Assembly (NCBI RefSeq): GCF_001949145.1
Contig: NW_019091702.1
Location: forward strand, 36,393 to 98,392
From: Acanthaster planci
Taxonomy: Eukaryota; Echinodermata; Asteroidea; Valvatida; Acanthasteridae
Length of the DNA stretch: 62,000 bases
Direction: 5' to 3'
A model generated the notes under the pieces. That model worked only from the letters and a program-made list of their open reading frames with translations, did no database searches and was not told the origin of the DNA. This document shows, piece by piece, positions 34,935-47,801 of the stretch. A program made the translations under genes and the position numbers. Numbering within the stretch: position 1 is the first letter of the stretch; the number at the start of each line of letters is the position of its first letter.

Positions 34935-37900
34935 ATGGATTGCCTGTTCTTTGCTGTTTTTCTCATTTTTCAGGTAAGCCCTCCTTAAATTATTCTTATT
35001 ATCATCAACACCACCTCTGTTGAAGTTCTCATCATCACGTTTGTTGTTTTCACCCAAATCACGAGCATTATACTGCAACCCCAGACTCCCCATCAATTCC
35101 ACCATGATCAAAACCGTCCCCGCCACCACCCCTTACATCACCATCTATTTTCATTACAACCATCCTAGTATCAATGGCATCACCACATCCACCCTCATAT
35201 CCACCGTCATCCCCATCAACACCACCCCCATCTTCACCATCACAACTGTTGTCGTCCTTTAACCAGCAAAACCACCTTAATCATTTCTCTTAACGTTATG
35301 CATTGCATTGTTGTATATAAAATAGCTTGCAAAGGGAGCAATGTGCAAAGAACAACCATTCGACTGCAATCACTATGTTTTTCCATCTGGTGTAGCTGGT
35401 TTGGTAATCGGTAATAATTTATTATTTGAAAATGATTTGTAATCTGTCTGTCTTGTGTGACAACTTTAAAAAAAATTCGGTTTGGGTCATCATTTTTGTG
35501 GTGTTGATATTTTCTTTTGAATAAAGCAACAAAATTGCCCATAGTCCAATGACCGGGGGACTTCTAAGTTTAACAAAAATACTATCAACTGAAAAATGAT
35601 ATTTGCATGCAGCTAATAGGAGTAACCTTGCCAGTCTTTTTCGCAGCTTCGTTGACAGCTTCGGACATGCGGGGGGGGCTCATAATACCACTAAGGGGAG
35701 CACGTCACAAGAGCAGTAGATACAGATTCAATGCTTATGGTTTTTGCTAATGGGGGAAAGCTGCTCTTCGAGGGGGATTCCGCCCCCACCCTTAGCGACG
35801 GACCAGCGTTTGTTTTCTCTCAATATTACAACTCCAAAACATGACACCCTAACATTCTCCCTTTGCATTTTCTTTTTTGACATGTGGGCTCCATTCTCTG
35901 ATGTCGTTACAACAGAACTTTGATTTGTTTCTTTGAAAAGGATTTCCAAAAAAAATTTTCTGGTTGTGACATAACCGTCAAGTAGCACATAAAGTGAATC
36001 ATGCTATTTGAAGACCCTTGGTGAATTACATAGAGCAGCTTACAAGGACAAACACTGACATTTTTGGAGATATTTGCACATTTGCAAAACTATGGCAATG
36101 GTCTTATCGCCTGTTCGCTAAATTGTCAAGGCTGAGAATTCTACAATTCTATCCCTAACGAAACCCAGGTTGATACCCACTAATGTCTCTCAGGGCTATA
36201 TATTTTATACTAGACGAACCTTAGGATTTTGACGATACACACTTTCACATCACGATACGCCTATATAGGAACAGAGTAAAAACAGCGTACGTGAGAACAA
36301 AAAAAATAATTTAGCTCATTACAGTTTAACGCCACAACAGGAAAGACAGTGCCATAATGCCTAGGGCGCAGTGTACAAGTCTCCAAAGTTGTTTATAAAA
36401 ATGATGTTATTTGAGTCATTAGTTTTTAATTAAGAAATTACGAAAGTGGCCGTCCGCTGCTGACGGATTTGGCTTGACCCAGGGATTTTTATCATACAGT
36501 TCCCGAGCACGGACTTTAAGCACAGAAATTAATCCTTTTTATAAAATTCTGAATTAAGACAAGTCTCCATTATAGATATCATTACTTCACCGAAGGAATT
36601 TACGGTAAAAGCACCTTATTTTGCATACCGTCATTTGAGTCAAAATTTGAAAGATAAGTCCCAAAGTTTCTCTTTTCAAGGTAATCCGTTTTCGTGTTAA
36701 ACTGTCAACGATAACAGCCAGGCGCGATCTAGGAGTTAAGGATCAATTACTGAGAGCAAAAGCATAATTACAACCACCCGTAGAGCCTCAATAAAGACAT
36801 TTCGCCGCAAAAAAAATTGTTGTTTATTCGTGGCATGTAACGCAGATGCCTCTCCAGAGATACGTTATGCTATACGTTATTGCGTTTTGCTTAGGTACCA
36901 TTTCGCGATAGATACCTAGTGCAACGTTGGAGTTCAAATTCCAGAGATGGAGTAATCCGCATCTTTCGGAGTATATGACTCCACTGAGACCGGTTGCTTC
37001 AGTTTGAAGTAGATTCATAAATTTATCACCATAGTTTCTGTAGTGTTGAAATTTATACCTTGATGTATTTTCCATTCAGGCATTTGTCCTCGTGAGATCC
37101 AGCGCCACCGTGGAGTTCAAGTTCCAGCGTTGGAGTAACCCAGATCACTCGGGGTTGGCCGGCGACTGCTGTGATCCCGGATGGAACTGTGGATCTTGCG
37201 ACAACTATTTCATCGTCTGTCTTGACGATCTTCCCGGGTGAGTATATTTTCTGATTTGTTGAGTCTTACATATGCAGGCCAATATCTTGAGGGTAAATAA
37301 ATAAACATGTTCTTACTTTTGCGAGACACGATTATGCAGAAAACAGAGTGATCTTAGATTAGATGACGGGTCAATAACTAGTAAAAAGGAATGACTAATG
37401 AAATGAAAACTAATGACGTCGAAAGCGTATGAGGGCCACTTGCAAAAATATTTTCGAGATACTGGGTCGTATGAATAAAAAGTAGCATTTGATTTTACTA
37501 CCATTTTTGAAGCATTTACTCGTGTTTGTATGAATAATAATGAAGCAAATGCTTTTACTTTAGTGTAATTGCTAAACACTAAAGATATTTCCTTTTTACT
37601 CTTTAAGGTTGTGCTTGACAATAAGCAGTTGCTATATTTTGTCTGAATAAAAATACGTTCTACAGAATTGGAGTATTTACTGGACATTTTTCAAGACTGG
37701 GTCAGGGCAAGCTTGAAAACGAGGAGCATTTACTAATGTTCAATCTGGCAGCGTTCGTGCATGTCATTCGAAAGGAAAAGCTGTATACCTTTAGGAGGGA
37801 ATCTCAAGAAACCAGATGCAAGCAATTGTACCGATTTGAGAGTGGCAGAGCAATTTTCTTCATCAAGGTTTTTGCGATCCAAATTACTGGCATCGTGCTT

Positions 37901-40900
37901 ATCTGCCATGCTGAGGTCTCAAAATACAGCACCGTGCTGCACTGTGTGTGTCTGTATGTGCAGACAGTGGAAGCCCAATTGTGCAAAACCGTTCGGCTGT
38001 GAAGTCAGCCACAAGCATAAAGCATTTGCTACTATTTGCTAAACAGTAAAAGAAACATTTTATGCATACAAATTCAAGCAATTGCTTATTCTTAATGCTT
38101 TTACTTCTCAGTAAATGCTTTTGCTGTTTGTTTGAACTTCATAGCATTTGCTAGTTTTTATTCATACGACCCATTGTCTCGCCGCGGCGAGTTACTATCT
38201 CGCTGCAGCTAATTAAATCGTTGAATGTGTATCTCGCCGCGGCGACTTATAAGATCTTGCCGCGACCTCAAATTGATATCCCGCCGCGCCGCAACGAATA
38301 TTTCAAAAGTTTCAAAAGTCCTATTCGGTGCAGTGTTTTCAAATATATCTTTAGGATGAAACGTATTGCAATTTGGTTTTAGATTGCTAATTGAAACGAA
38401 AGGGGATGTTACATTTCATCAAAGCAAACATTTCATCCATGCAAACACAGAGGAAAACAAAAGAAATCGCTTTTGGGGTATGAATTTCCATATCCGCAAG
38501 TAGAGTAGACTACTTTGATTCCCAGGTAGGCTACCTGTTGAAAGGATTACGGTGCCTTTTCATTTTTATCTTAAATAATCCTATTTACATGAGCACCCTG
38601 AGGGGGGCCCTGAAAAGAACGGGAAAAAAACAACAACAAAGAAATGAAAATTAAAAAAATGAAATTGAACGTATTTATTTGCTTGAGAAAAAAAAAGAAA
38701 ATCGAAGCTCTTCCAGCAGGTAAATGTTATTGTTTTAACTAGACGGTCCCCCCCAAAAAAAGTCTGGCGACGCCCACGCATATATTTTGAGCCAAAGCGT
38801 GTTGCCATTTCGGACCAAACCTCCATGCTGATATCATTCTAAGATTGAAATCTGCTATGAATTAGGAGATTTCTTTAGGCAGAAATAAAAATGAAGTGAA
38901 ATTGAAGGGAAAACTACCATACACTTGTCCATCAACTGGGTTGAAATCCCCGGCCTCCTTGACCTCACATCTATGCGTTCATTTGTCACAAACCACCCAC
39001 ACTGTGCATGCAGTGCGCTGGGAAGGGCAAAAACGTAACATATTTCTGTCGAGAACTTATTGGACGGAGTCTATATTATTTAACATCTGAACACGGGTCC
39101 ACACTTCTGGCTTGGTGCGCATGACAAGTGTGCGCTTATATCATATTTGGTTTAAGTGTCCAAAGCTGTGAGGTATTTCATGCGTTGTGTTTTAAAGCAC
39201 TGTTTTGAATCTCCCACTTTAAGTACAATAAATTAATAAATTTTGACCAATGAAAGTTCAAACTTTAATAATAACTGTCAAGTCCGCTTGCTTGTGTTTG
39301 GCATTAGGAAAATGTAGGAAGGATTTAAAACAGTTTTCCCCTTATCTGAATGTGGAAATTCACATCACAAAATAACACGGCCAGAGAGTTACTCGCCGTG
39401 GCAAGGTAGTAACTCGCCGCGGCGAGATAGTAACTCGAACAAAAATTTTTGCCAGTGGCCCTTATACGCTTCCGTAGCTTGGTATACGTCGCCTTCAATG
39501 ATTATAGCAATAATTGTTCGTTTGGGGATTGATTTTAGGAATGTATAGAACAAGTATACAACCACCAAAAATTTTGCAGAGGTAGAATTGCCTTAAAATT
39601 ATTTTAGCCAGTGTAAGTGAAACCAAAAACATTGTTGAAAACTGTTAATTTTGGACAGAAACTATTGAGAATCAATGTTGTTTTACGTACCTGTACAGCA
39701 ATGTTTAGTAGGAAATGCATTTTACAGCTAAAATCATAGCATAGGTCAACGTTAAACGATACAACAACGTCGCCATGTATTAATGAAGGATAATCTATGC
39801 TTGAATCAGTTTATGTCAATGCAAATGCAGATCTGGTGATTTCAATGACTGTGGAATCAAATCAACAAGGACTGATGTAGTATTTGATGACAACGATGAG
39901 TTTGATTTTCCATCAACGATACCCAACAATATTGCGAATCCCCAGACAATAAGGGTCGCTAGCTGGGAGGTAGGAACAACTTGACTTCAAAAATTTCCCC
40001 CACAGTGACACTGACGAACTCGAGTGGCTTTTTGAATACTGTCATTCTTTTTTGTGAGAGTGTAAATGAATCGAAATATGTAATGTTTGAGCCAGCAATT
40101 TAAACCTGGTGCTTCCAGAACTGGCTTCTGATCTAAAAACCGCTGAAGGGTGTTGATTTTAGTATTTATTTGCAATAAAATAAGTAATGGAGAGGGAATT
40201 TGTTTAATACTATGTTTCACTATAAAGTTAATTTTGGACTGGCAACGGAATACTGTGGCTGTTACTTACAGTGACTGCTACCTAGACCATTCGAGGAAGT
40301 ACTGGAGAAGTGGATGACAGAAACTGGTCTAAGTCGTTAAAATACTGCCCATGTTAATTGCTGATTTCTCTTCAAACAGTAAACCTGTAAGTCAACTCAC
40401 CCAAGCATGCATACACACTAGTTTCCTGAAAAGAGCGGTTTTGCCGACTCCAAATATTGAATTAACCTACACGTACATCCCCATCCAGTACTGCACTGGT
40501 TATGAGTTACCCTCCCTCTTTAGCTATATGAGTCTAGGTGTTTTGAAAAATTCATTCAGGGAGGAATGCGAGTCAAGCTCCAAGTCTGGGATAAAGACAG
40601 CAACAGCGACAGTAAAATCGAAGAAACCTTCGAGGATATCGCCCAAAACTCCTCCGCTGCACAGTCTAGTGCCCAATGGGTGACATACACAATGGGAACA
40701 CACTCACAGTAAGTGTGAAATAGCTTTTATGTGTTGCCCTCACGTCGGCGTATATTAATTAACAATGTATACTCACTGCTTGACGGGTGGGGCTCGAACC
40801 CACGACCACCTGCTTACTGCTGCAGACGTCTTAACCACTCGACCACCGATATTGCCGGGGTCGGTTGGCCGTCCAAGTCAGATGTAGCAGAGGTACCGCG

Positions 40901-43900
40901 AAGCCATTCAAAATGAACTTTGCGTTGGAGAGATGTTAATTTTTAGTATGGGTTTTGCAAAACCCATTGACTCGGAAATAATTTTTGAAAATCAGCTTTC
41001 AGTGCTTCCGTGTTTTACCTCCCAGTTGTTGCGAGTTTCGCGAACATTTTTGGAAGCTGCCATGCTACTGCGGGAATCCTACCTAAGCGCCTACGAAATG
41101 CACAGACAAGACAGCTCAAGGTACGTACTTACTGCACTCAACATGGTGACGAGTCTGCAGGCCCAAAGGCAATGACTGTAAAGGGTAGCAAGAACCACTG
41201 TAGGAGTTTTCCTTCGCATCATGCCGAAAGCAGCCGAATCGTCCAGAAAGGTTCGGGACTTCGGGCTTAACACCGTCAGAAAGATTGAACGCTTTATAAA
41301 CGTAGATGCTTTAGAAATTTGGATGTTTCTGAATTCGAATGCTTTCCGTGCTTTCTCAATTGAAATGCGATTTCGGGTAAAATGCGTGCGCAGAATGACA
41401 GCTATACGTTGGGAAAGGTGTTCCAACTTTAAATATATAAAAATACATTCAATTTTTTAAAAACGCGTTCGATTTTGAAAAAAGGTATTCCGTTTTGCAA
41501 AAGCATGTTCCAATCTTTTGACCCGAATGCTGCTTCGTAAAGTGCGAACATACCACGACCCTAACAAGGATAGGCACCTATTCTTTGTCACACACCTGAC
41601 CACGTGAATTCAATTTGGGTGTTTTCTCACGGCTCGAAACAAAGTACTGGGGCTTTCAATACCTAAAGTTAGTTTCAATCTCTCATTCTACTTTACAGTT
41701 TCTTTTTCCAAGTGAGGGTGTACTGCAATGCTAACTACTATACTTCAGACTGCAGTGAGTATTGCGTCCCTACGGATGACCAGAACGGCCATTATACCTG
41801 CGACACGATCACAGGGGCTAAGATATGTCTCGATGGCTGGGAAGGTATCTGGTTTCTACAACGTGTTTCGATATTTTGTTTTAAAAGCATAAATATTTGG
41901 AGGAAATGCGTTTCTTATCTGTTGTTCCAGGACTTATGTCTGTGTCTAACGAATTTATTTATTTATATATTCATTCATTCATTATTTATTTATTCATTTA
42001 TTAATTATTCATTTAAGTAATTGGCTGCCTTTGGGACGTTTTCTTTCTGAGGATTATGAAAAACTCCAATTCGCTCTCTCTCGGGATCCAAACGTGAATG
42101 CACCATTCGCATTAACCGGTAAAAATGTAACTATCATTGCTTTCGTAATTGTCCAGCTGTAAGCGTTTCTGTTTGTGCTGGAAAAATCAAACCCGAAAAT
42201 TTTGTACAATTTTGTTGAAATTGAGAACTTTATGCTAAAATTGCATAAATTCAAAGCTCGAGAGTTTAGCAATAATGTCTTTAAGGCTCCTTTAAGGCTT
42301 TAATCGCCAAACTCGAAAACCGAATCACTGGTTCCCAGAGCTGCTTTCAGTTATACGCTCATTGAGCGCAACACATCTTGCAAAATATCTTTGTTTTCTT
42401 CCACCAGGCGTTTTGTGTAATCAAGTCATTGAGGTTCTTACGTCAACCACAGCACTAGCTCCAAACAGCACAGTGCTGAGGACAATGAAAACGTGGGCAC
42501 CCACAGCGTTAGCACTAAAGAGCACAGTGTTTGGGACATGGAGCACGCAGGCAGCATTTGTTGTTACTACTCAGATAAGCCTCACAGAGAATTTTGTAAG
42601 CTTTACTTTTTTTCTCTTTTTGAACTTAAATAGGTGATTATCCCTATTTCTTTATGCACTTCATTACATGAAAGCGTTGTAAACAGTAAATAAACTACAA
42701 CGAATCTAAAGGCATTGACAAAAATCATCATTGAATTAAAAGTCACAAATAATTAATTTTCCATTATTTGTCACCTTTACAGTCTAGCGGAGTCGGTCAC
42801 TTCGCCTATTTGCCACTTCACCCACGCGCCGACCCACACAATATTTCGCTTGGTAAATATTACATGCCCAGATTTCAGAGGCAGGTAGGCCTGTGATCAA
42901 CAGCAAATCTCCGCATTCTTGAACAGGTTTATTTCGTGCAAAAGAAGTTTGGAAAGCATGATTCTGTCACAGTGATACGAAATTTCGCAGCAGCGTGCAC
43001 TAAGGCCTCATAAAAAGGGGGAAACTGGGTGCTAGTTCTGTGAACTAGCTCCCTGAGATATTTTTGAAGTTTATGATTATTTTATGTCAGGTTGTCAGAA
43101 TTTGGAATATACAAATGTTGTCGCTGAAGTGCCTCAGGCTTCCAGCCATTTGATTCTGTTCTCGCTATGGGCGAAGCGCCCGCTTTTCGTTTTGCATCGG
43201 TTTACGTCAAATAAAACCTCAACAGTTTGAAAATCCACTATATCCTGGTATAGCTATTTTTTTCTTTCCTAGGAGTCAGGGTGGGTTTTGGAGGATTTGG
43301 GTAATTGTTTTTATGTGTCATCCTCTATTTGAATTTTGCCAAACGCCATGAGCAAAAGTGGCACGCGGGCAGTGTGCCCAAGTGGCCAATGGACGAGGTG
43401 GTTAGGGTGAAGTGCTCCATGGGAAAAGTTAAATAGGTGAAGTGACTGTAAATCAGGTATTCTGGGTTAGAAATCCATCCCGATGGTATTGATATACCAG
43501 AGTATGGCAAACACCAAAATCTACCCACTCAGGATATTTTAGAAATTAACTTTAAGAAATGAAAACCACGATTTGATTGAATCTGCCTACATTCACCTTT
43601 GTTACTTGTATCTATAGAGCTGGGCATCCAACCACTGGTATATCTTCCCAGTGTTATTTCTGGTGACAGTTGTAGTAGTGACCGGTGGTCTCATTATCAG
43701 ATTTAAAAGGAATAAAAAGAGGTAGGTTCAATAAATCTTCGATTTATTTAGATAAGTCCTAAATTGGAGCTCAACTGTTTTGAATTGGTGGTTTCCAAGC
43801 TTCGGCGCAAGAGATAAGACATTGTTTTCCAGCAAAGCATGCTTTAACGTCTATACAATTGAAGTAGAAATCAAAGCAGTGTTGTATTCGAGTGCATCCC

Positions 43901-44875
43901 AAGTCCTTTCAGAAGTCCCTTCACAAGTCCAGTCACAAGTAACAGAGTGAACATTGAAAGCAAAACATTGTCACAGTTCGTTTGAATACCTTATGAATTG
44001 GCTGAAGACTGAATGACTTGTGATTGACTTGTGATGGACTTACAGAGACTTAAAGGGACTTGTAATGGACTCTGATACAATACACTGAATCCCGGTTGTG
44101 GCTGCACCGAATGGCGTCATTCGCCTGACTTTTCGTGGCATTGAAACGCAAATTCAACTACTTCATCTTCTTCTTATCCATTCAGAAAAAGGAATGTTAT
44201 TTGTCAAAGAAGAAGTTCAAAATACCAACAAAGTAATTTGAATTTCATGCGTTTGACTGAGTTCAAAAGCATCGATGCTGACAAGCCGAGGCAAGGGGGG
44301 AGCGAGAAACCCCATGATTTCGTCTCTGGCTAACAGGTGGTCTTCCGTTATCAATGAATGTGCTACAGATTTCGTATTCCCATTCGCGAATGGTGCTCTG
44401 GACGTAATACTGGGTCTGCTAATTGCTTCAAAGTATGTACAACTAATGTGGTTGTGGTCGTCCATTATGAATAGCATATGTTGCGTTGAAACATTCAGAA
44501 TGCTACACTTGTCGCCGTTTTTTCTTTTTTGTAGGATTTTTTCATGTAATTCTGTGGTATTTCGACTTGGCCAAAGCACACGTAAACCTAGACGTGCTGA
44601 TTTTTTTCAGTTCCGTTGTAGGTCGTGGTGAATCTGACAAAACGCAAATACAAGTCGATGCTGACGATGCGACCTGCCTCCGCTCTGCATACAAGGTTGG
44701 CAACCAGGCGGTAACTGACGAACACGATAGTTCAGTGTTCTGCGAGGTTGACTCGGAAGTTCATGCCGTTGCTTATCGGGTTAAAAGTGACGGTGTTCCC
44801 GTTTCAGTCGACGCAGTGTACGAGGTGTGCCCTCCGGAGGGCGGGGACGAGCCCGTGTATGAGATGACTTTATGA
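34935..44875 (+). CDS. Gene B: EGF-less DSL-domain transmembrane protein
   Basis: Predicted single-pass membrane protein of about 395 residues. Exons: 34935-34973, 37080-37237, 39831-39969, 40560-40708, 41699-41844, 42408-42595, 43618-43721, 44611-44875; they sum to 1188 bp with consistent phases. Order: signal peptide MDCLFFAVFLIFQ, MNNL/C2-like domain (14-161), DSL domain (about 162-213), a Thr/Ser/Ala-rich stalk (about 214-273), TM (about 281-302) and an 88-residue tail ending VYEMTL. Exons 2-5 have the same lengths as in genes A and C (158, 139, 149 and 146 bp). The sixth DSL Cys is kept (VLC), but no EGF module follows and none is encoded in the introns. Tyr motifs VYEVC and VYEMTL lie in the tail. 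Its function is unknown; it could be a short ligand, a cis-inhibitor or a decoy. Confidence 0.9.
35000..35265. repeat. CAY-type simple repeat
   Basis: Degenerate (ATC/ACC)n trinucleotide sequence in the first intron of gene B, mainly 35020-35262. The open reading frame it creates is an artefact of the repeat. Confidence 0.75.
37422..39472. mobile_element. Outer inverted-repeat element in gene B intron 2
   Basis: AAGCGTATGAGGGCCACTTG at 37423-37442 is matched in reverse complement by CAGTGGCCCTTATACGCTT at 39453-39471. The match extends inward through a CAAAAAT segment and ACTCG/CGAG words. Inside are repeated palindromes CTCGCCGCGGCGAG (about 38176-38190, 38233-38247, 39412-39427). No transposase is recognised, so this is probably a non-autonomous DNA element. 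It is interrupted by a second inverted-repeat element. Confidence 0.65.
37464..38172. mobile_element. Inner MITE nested inside the outer element
   Basis: GGGTCGTATGAATAAAAA at 37464-37481 is mirrored by TTTTTATTCATACGACCC at 38155-38172, with further AGCATTTG/CAAATGCT similarity inward. This makes an approximately 709-bp element without coding capacity. It lies just inside the left end of the outer element and is therefore the younger insertion. Confidence 0.7.
40778..40860 (-). repeat. tRNA-like / tRNA-derived SINE
   Basis: On the minus strand, GGTGGTCGAGTGGTTAAGAC (A box) is followed by GGGTTCGAGCCCC (B box) about 35 bp later, as in class II (Leu/Ser-like) tRNA genes. A well-paired acceptor stem is not seen, so this is more likely a tRNA pseudogene or the head of a SINE than a working tRNA. 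It lies in intron 4 of gene B. Confidence 0.6.
41699..41844 (+). CDS. Gene B exon 5: DSL domain
   Basis: 146 bp coding FQVRVYCNANYYTSDCSEYC, then NGHYTC and ICLDGWEG. All six DSL Cys are present, the last in the next exon (GVLC). The contact loop is VPTDDQN, without the canonical Arg and Phe. Confidence 0.93.
41948..42013. repeat. ATTT/ATTC simple repeat
   Basis: An AT-rich microsatellite of TTTA and TTCA units in intron 5 of gene B, just after the DSL exon. Confidence 0.7.
42408..42595 (+). CDS. Gene B exon 6: Ser/Thr-rich stalk replacing the EGF repeats
   Basis: 188 bp coding GVLCNQVIEVLTSTTAL and a stalk built from two 18-residue units, TALAPNSTVLRTMKTWAP and TALALKSTVFGTWSTQAA (42449-42502 and 42503-42556). 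Apart from the DSL Cys it has no Cys. It is rich in Thr and Ser, with one NST sequon, so an O-glycosylated spacer is likely. Confidence 0.85.
43618..44875 (+). CDS. Gene B exons 7-8: transmembrane segment and cytoplasmic tail
   Basis: Exon 43618-43721 codes HWYIFPVLFLVTVVVVTGGL followed by basic RFKRNKK, a TM helix with stop-transfer. Exon 44611-44875 codes an 88-residue acidic tail with VYEVCPPEGG and a C-terminal VYEMTL, stop TGA at 44873-44875. The last three residues, M-T-L, could fit a class II PDZ ligand; this is inference only. Confidence 0.88.
43877..44087. mobile_element. hAT-like MITE in gene B intron 7
   Basis: The left end CAGTGTTGTATTCGAGT is mirrored by a right end whose reverse complement reads CAGTGTATTGTATCAGAGTC. 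Internal ACTTGTGA/TCACAAGT words repeat in both orientations. At about 210 bp with no coding sequence it fits a MITE; the CAGTG start suggests hAT. A target-site duplication is not evident. Confidence 0.6.
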
Positions 44876-47801
44876 ACAGCAAAACCGCAGTCGTGCTTGT
44901 TATTAATAATGGCATACATCCAGGGCCTTGTTCAAAATTTGCCAAGTTTGGGAAAGGATTTAATAGCATCTTTCACTTGTCAATTGAAATAAGCGGAGAG
45001 TTTGGTATTCGCATTATCACTTGATGTCGAGGATGTAAATAAAATATCAATAGGTTGGTCGAATGAATTTCGCCTAACTGCCGTTTCAAGCGCTCTAAAT
45101 ACTGTTGATGACATGTATACATGTATGTCGGACAAGTTATGTTCCACTTTCTTTTTAATCGAATAGTAACTCTTGTGTCCAAACTGACAAAGTCCAAATG
45201 TTTGCCTCATTTATAAACCTTTTATTTTAGTGCTGCTCAAATCAGTGGTTTTATTTTTGTATCTGTGCGTTTATACACGAAATCCTTGTCCTGGTGAACA
45301 CCACATCAAACCATTCGAAATTTTCGAGACGGTTAAAAAATTTTGATGTAGCGAAGCGTTCAGTCACTGAGATTGCCTTGATCTTCGATTAGGACAGATA
45401 GGCCTCAAAACACTCATTAGCAGTTTTAAAGCGTATCGAAACTAGTGGAACAAATGCTTGTTCGAATGTTAGTCATTCTTGCCGTAATGACAAACATCAA
45501 AAATAATAGAAAGGCTACTTATAAAGAGTACTGGCACATGAGTAATATTTCATTGCGTGGATGTCTTCATGCAGTTGACCTAAAAGAGACTGCGGGGAAA
45601 TACACAGCACTTGAACCACTACTTCAGAGAGTGCGTATAAGTGTGGGAAATAAAACTTCGCCAAGCTTTAGTAAACATCTTGGTTTATCATTTAATTATT
45701 TACAACACTGAAAAGGTTGTAAACCTGTCAAAGCACATCAATAGTTCCAACAGGATTAATTTGGAACTTTTTTTAATTCTAATTAATTACACGATCCTGC
45801 GTCCATTTTTACCCGAATATCTTTTTTTTTTGAGATTTGTAGTCTTTATATTAGTGAAAATGTGATAAACATGGAGGGGTGTTCATTTGGGCGTGCCGTT
45901 TGGGTTAAGGGTTGCTCGTAATTATGTGTTGGTCTATATTTTTTATTTTCTTTGTTGTGCTCTGTGGGACTTGTTATCTTAACGAGTGGACATTGGCAAC
46001 TGGTATTAAAGGACGATGTATAGATAGTTTTATCTAATATTTTATACAATTTTTATATGAAATGGATACTACTGCTTTGGTATAAATGTACACTGTATAG
46101 AGAACACGTTTACATTTTACCCTAGCGTGCATCCTCTCTTTGTGCTTAAAATGAAAAAATGAAATAGGAACAAACTTTTTGCAAGTCAACTTTTCGATGT
46201 GTTACAGCAAACTGACCGTGTTTAGTTACAGAGAACGTTAGCTGCCCTGGCATCGATGTGGTATAGGTCTTTTTGCGACTGCAGTCTGCTGAATGGAACT
46301 TAGGTAGTCCTTTTCTCCTTACCTGTGCCTGATCGGTTTGATGAAATTATCGCTGTTTGCAGCTCATCCACTGGTCTGCAACTTAAACGGCTGTCGTACC
46401 TGAAAACATTCTCACTGCAAAGAGTGAGGTGTTTAATTAAGAAACATCCAATTAAACTTCATTTTCTGGCCTTTCATTCTCGACTTACATTACTTCTTTT
46501 GCTTGGTTCGACGATGACTTTACTTTTTGAGAAATTTTCATCTGAAGACGTTCGGCCCTTAATGCCCACACTCCGTTGCAAAATTGAGCTATTTGTAGGA
46601 CCCTGTTCTGCCCGAGTTTCAAAAGAGAGATAGCAGCCGAGTTCTGAAATCTTATGTTTCCGTGATTTATTAATAAGACGTGGCACAGCTTTATGGGGAA
46701 AATAAAATGATAGTGCTAAGTTTGACGCCATGGTTTGGCCTTGCTGCTAACATCGACAAAAATTAATAGGTTTGAATTTCCGTGGAATTATTCCTTATCT
46801 TTACCAACGTTACTTCACATGTAAATAGCTTTACTTCCTGGTTGATTTAAATTTCCATGGTTCTTCAGTTTAATGCATGAGAAATGAAAAATAATGGAAT
46901 CTAAGTTATCTTTTATTCAAAATTGAATCTCAACTGCACAAGTTTCAAGGCACAGATCTAAATTTAGACCTTACTAGTGTTAGATCTTCAACGGCTCGAC
47001 GATATCAGAGTCATACTTGATATGGTACTGAATCTCAATGATATGATTTTACGCGGCTCAATAGATGTCACATAGATAGAAAGTTTTCCTGATTGGTGAC
47101 GTATGTTTAACTTACCTCTGAATACGAGGTTGTACCACTGAAAATGTAAGTGTATTATCATTTTAAAAATTCAACTCGCCTTTTCCGCTTAGTTATTGGA
47201 AACTACACTTTGAGAAATGAGAACGATTCGTAGCCAGGTTTCCGCATCGATATAACAATATCCAAACGTACATTCAGGCATAGGACTGAGTCTCAAAGAA
47301 GACGTGTCAAAAACAAATAACAGTAAAAATTTTCAAGCGACAATAAAACCAGATATTTCCATTAGGTCTATTGGATACTTTCATCGAAGCTTTTTCCAGA
47401 AAATAGTGAGAAAAACGTAAGTACGAATGCTGATATTTAAATGCAACCGCGACTGGTGTGGTGGCCTCTCGTGAGCTCCATAACCACCAAGCTAGCCGCT
47501 TGGTGTCACTTGGTGCTTCAGAAATATAAATACCATTGTTGTCAGCAGCTTTTACGATACATTGTCTATGTTGACAGAAGTCTTGTGAAACGTCATAAAA
47601 TTTTAAACTGAAAGATTTAGTGGGAGGGGTTTGTGTATTACAATTCAATGCATGCAATAAAAATATTGCTTTTGTAAACACAAATTCTGTAAGTTGGACA
47701 TTCAGACCCAGCACTCTTACAACAAAGATGAGTTGGACTTTCATCGTTGATGAATTGGGCAGACTGGATTCGATTCTCTCAGAGCCAAATTGGATTGGAA
47801 A
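44876..47801. other. Intergenic between genes B and C
   Basis: 2.9 kb. A plus-strand AATAAA at 45038-45043, about 165 bp past the gene B stop, is a plausible polyadenylation signal. The rest is AT-rich and should include the gene C promoter and 5' UTR. No EGF-coding exon, RNA gene or recognisable transposon is seen. Confidence 0.45.

Noticed and set aside
35020-35262. 80-codon open frame
   Set aside because: It is produced by the CAY simple repeat in gene B intron 1.
42408-42595. Gene B exon 6 as a cousin of the 188-bp EGF exons of A and C (same length)
   Set aside because: Phases differ (1 to 0 against 0 to 2) and the Cys pattern is absent; the equal length is chance.
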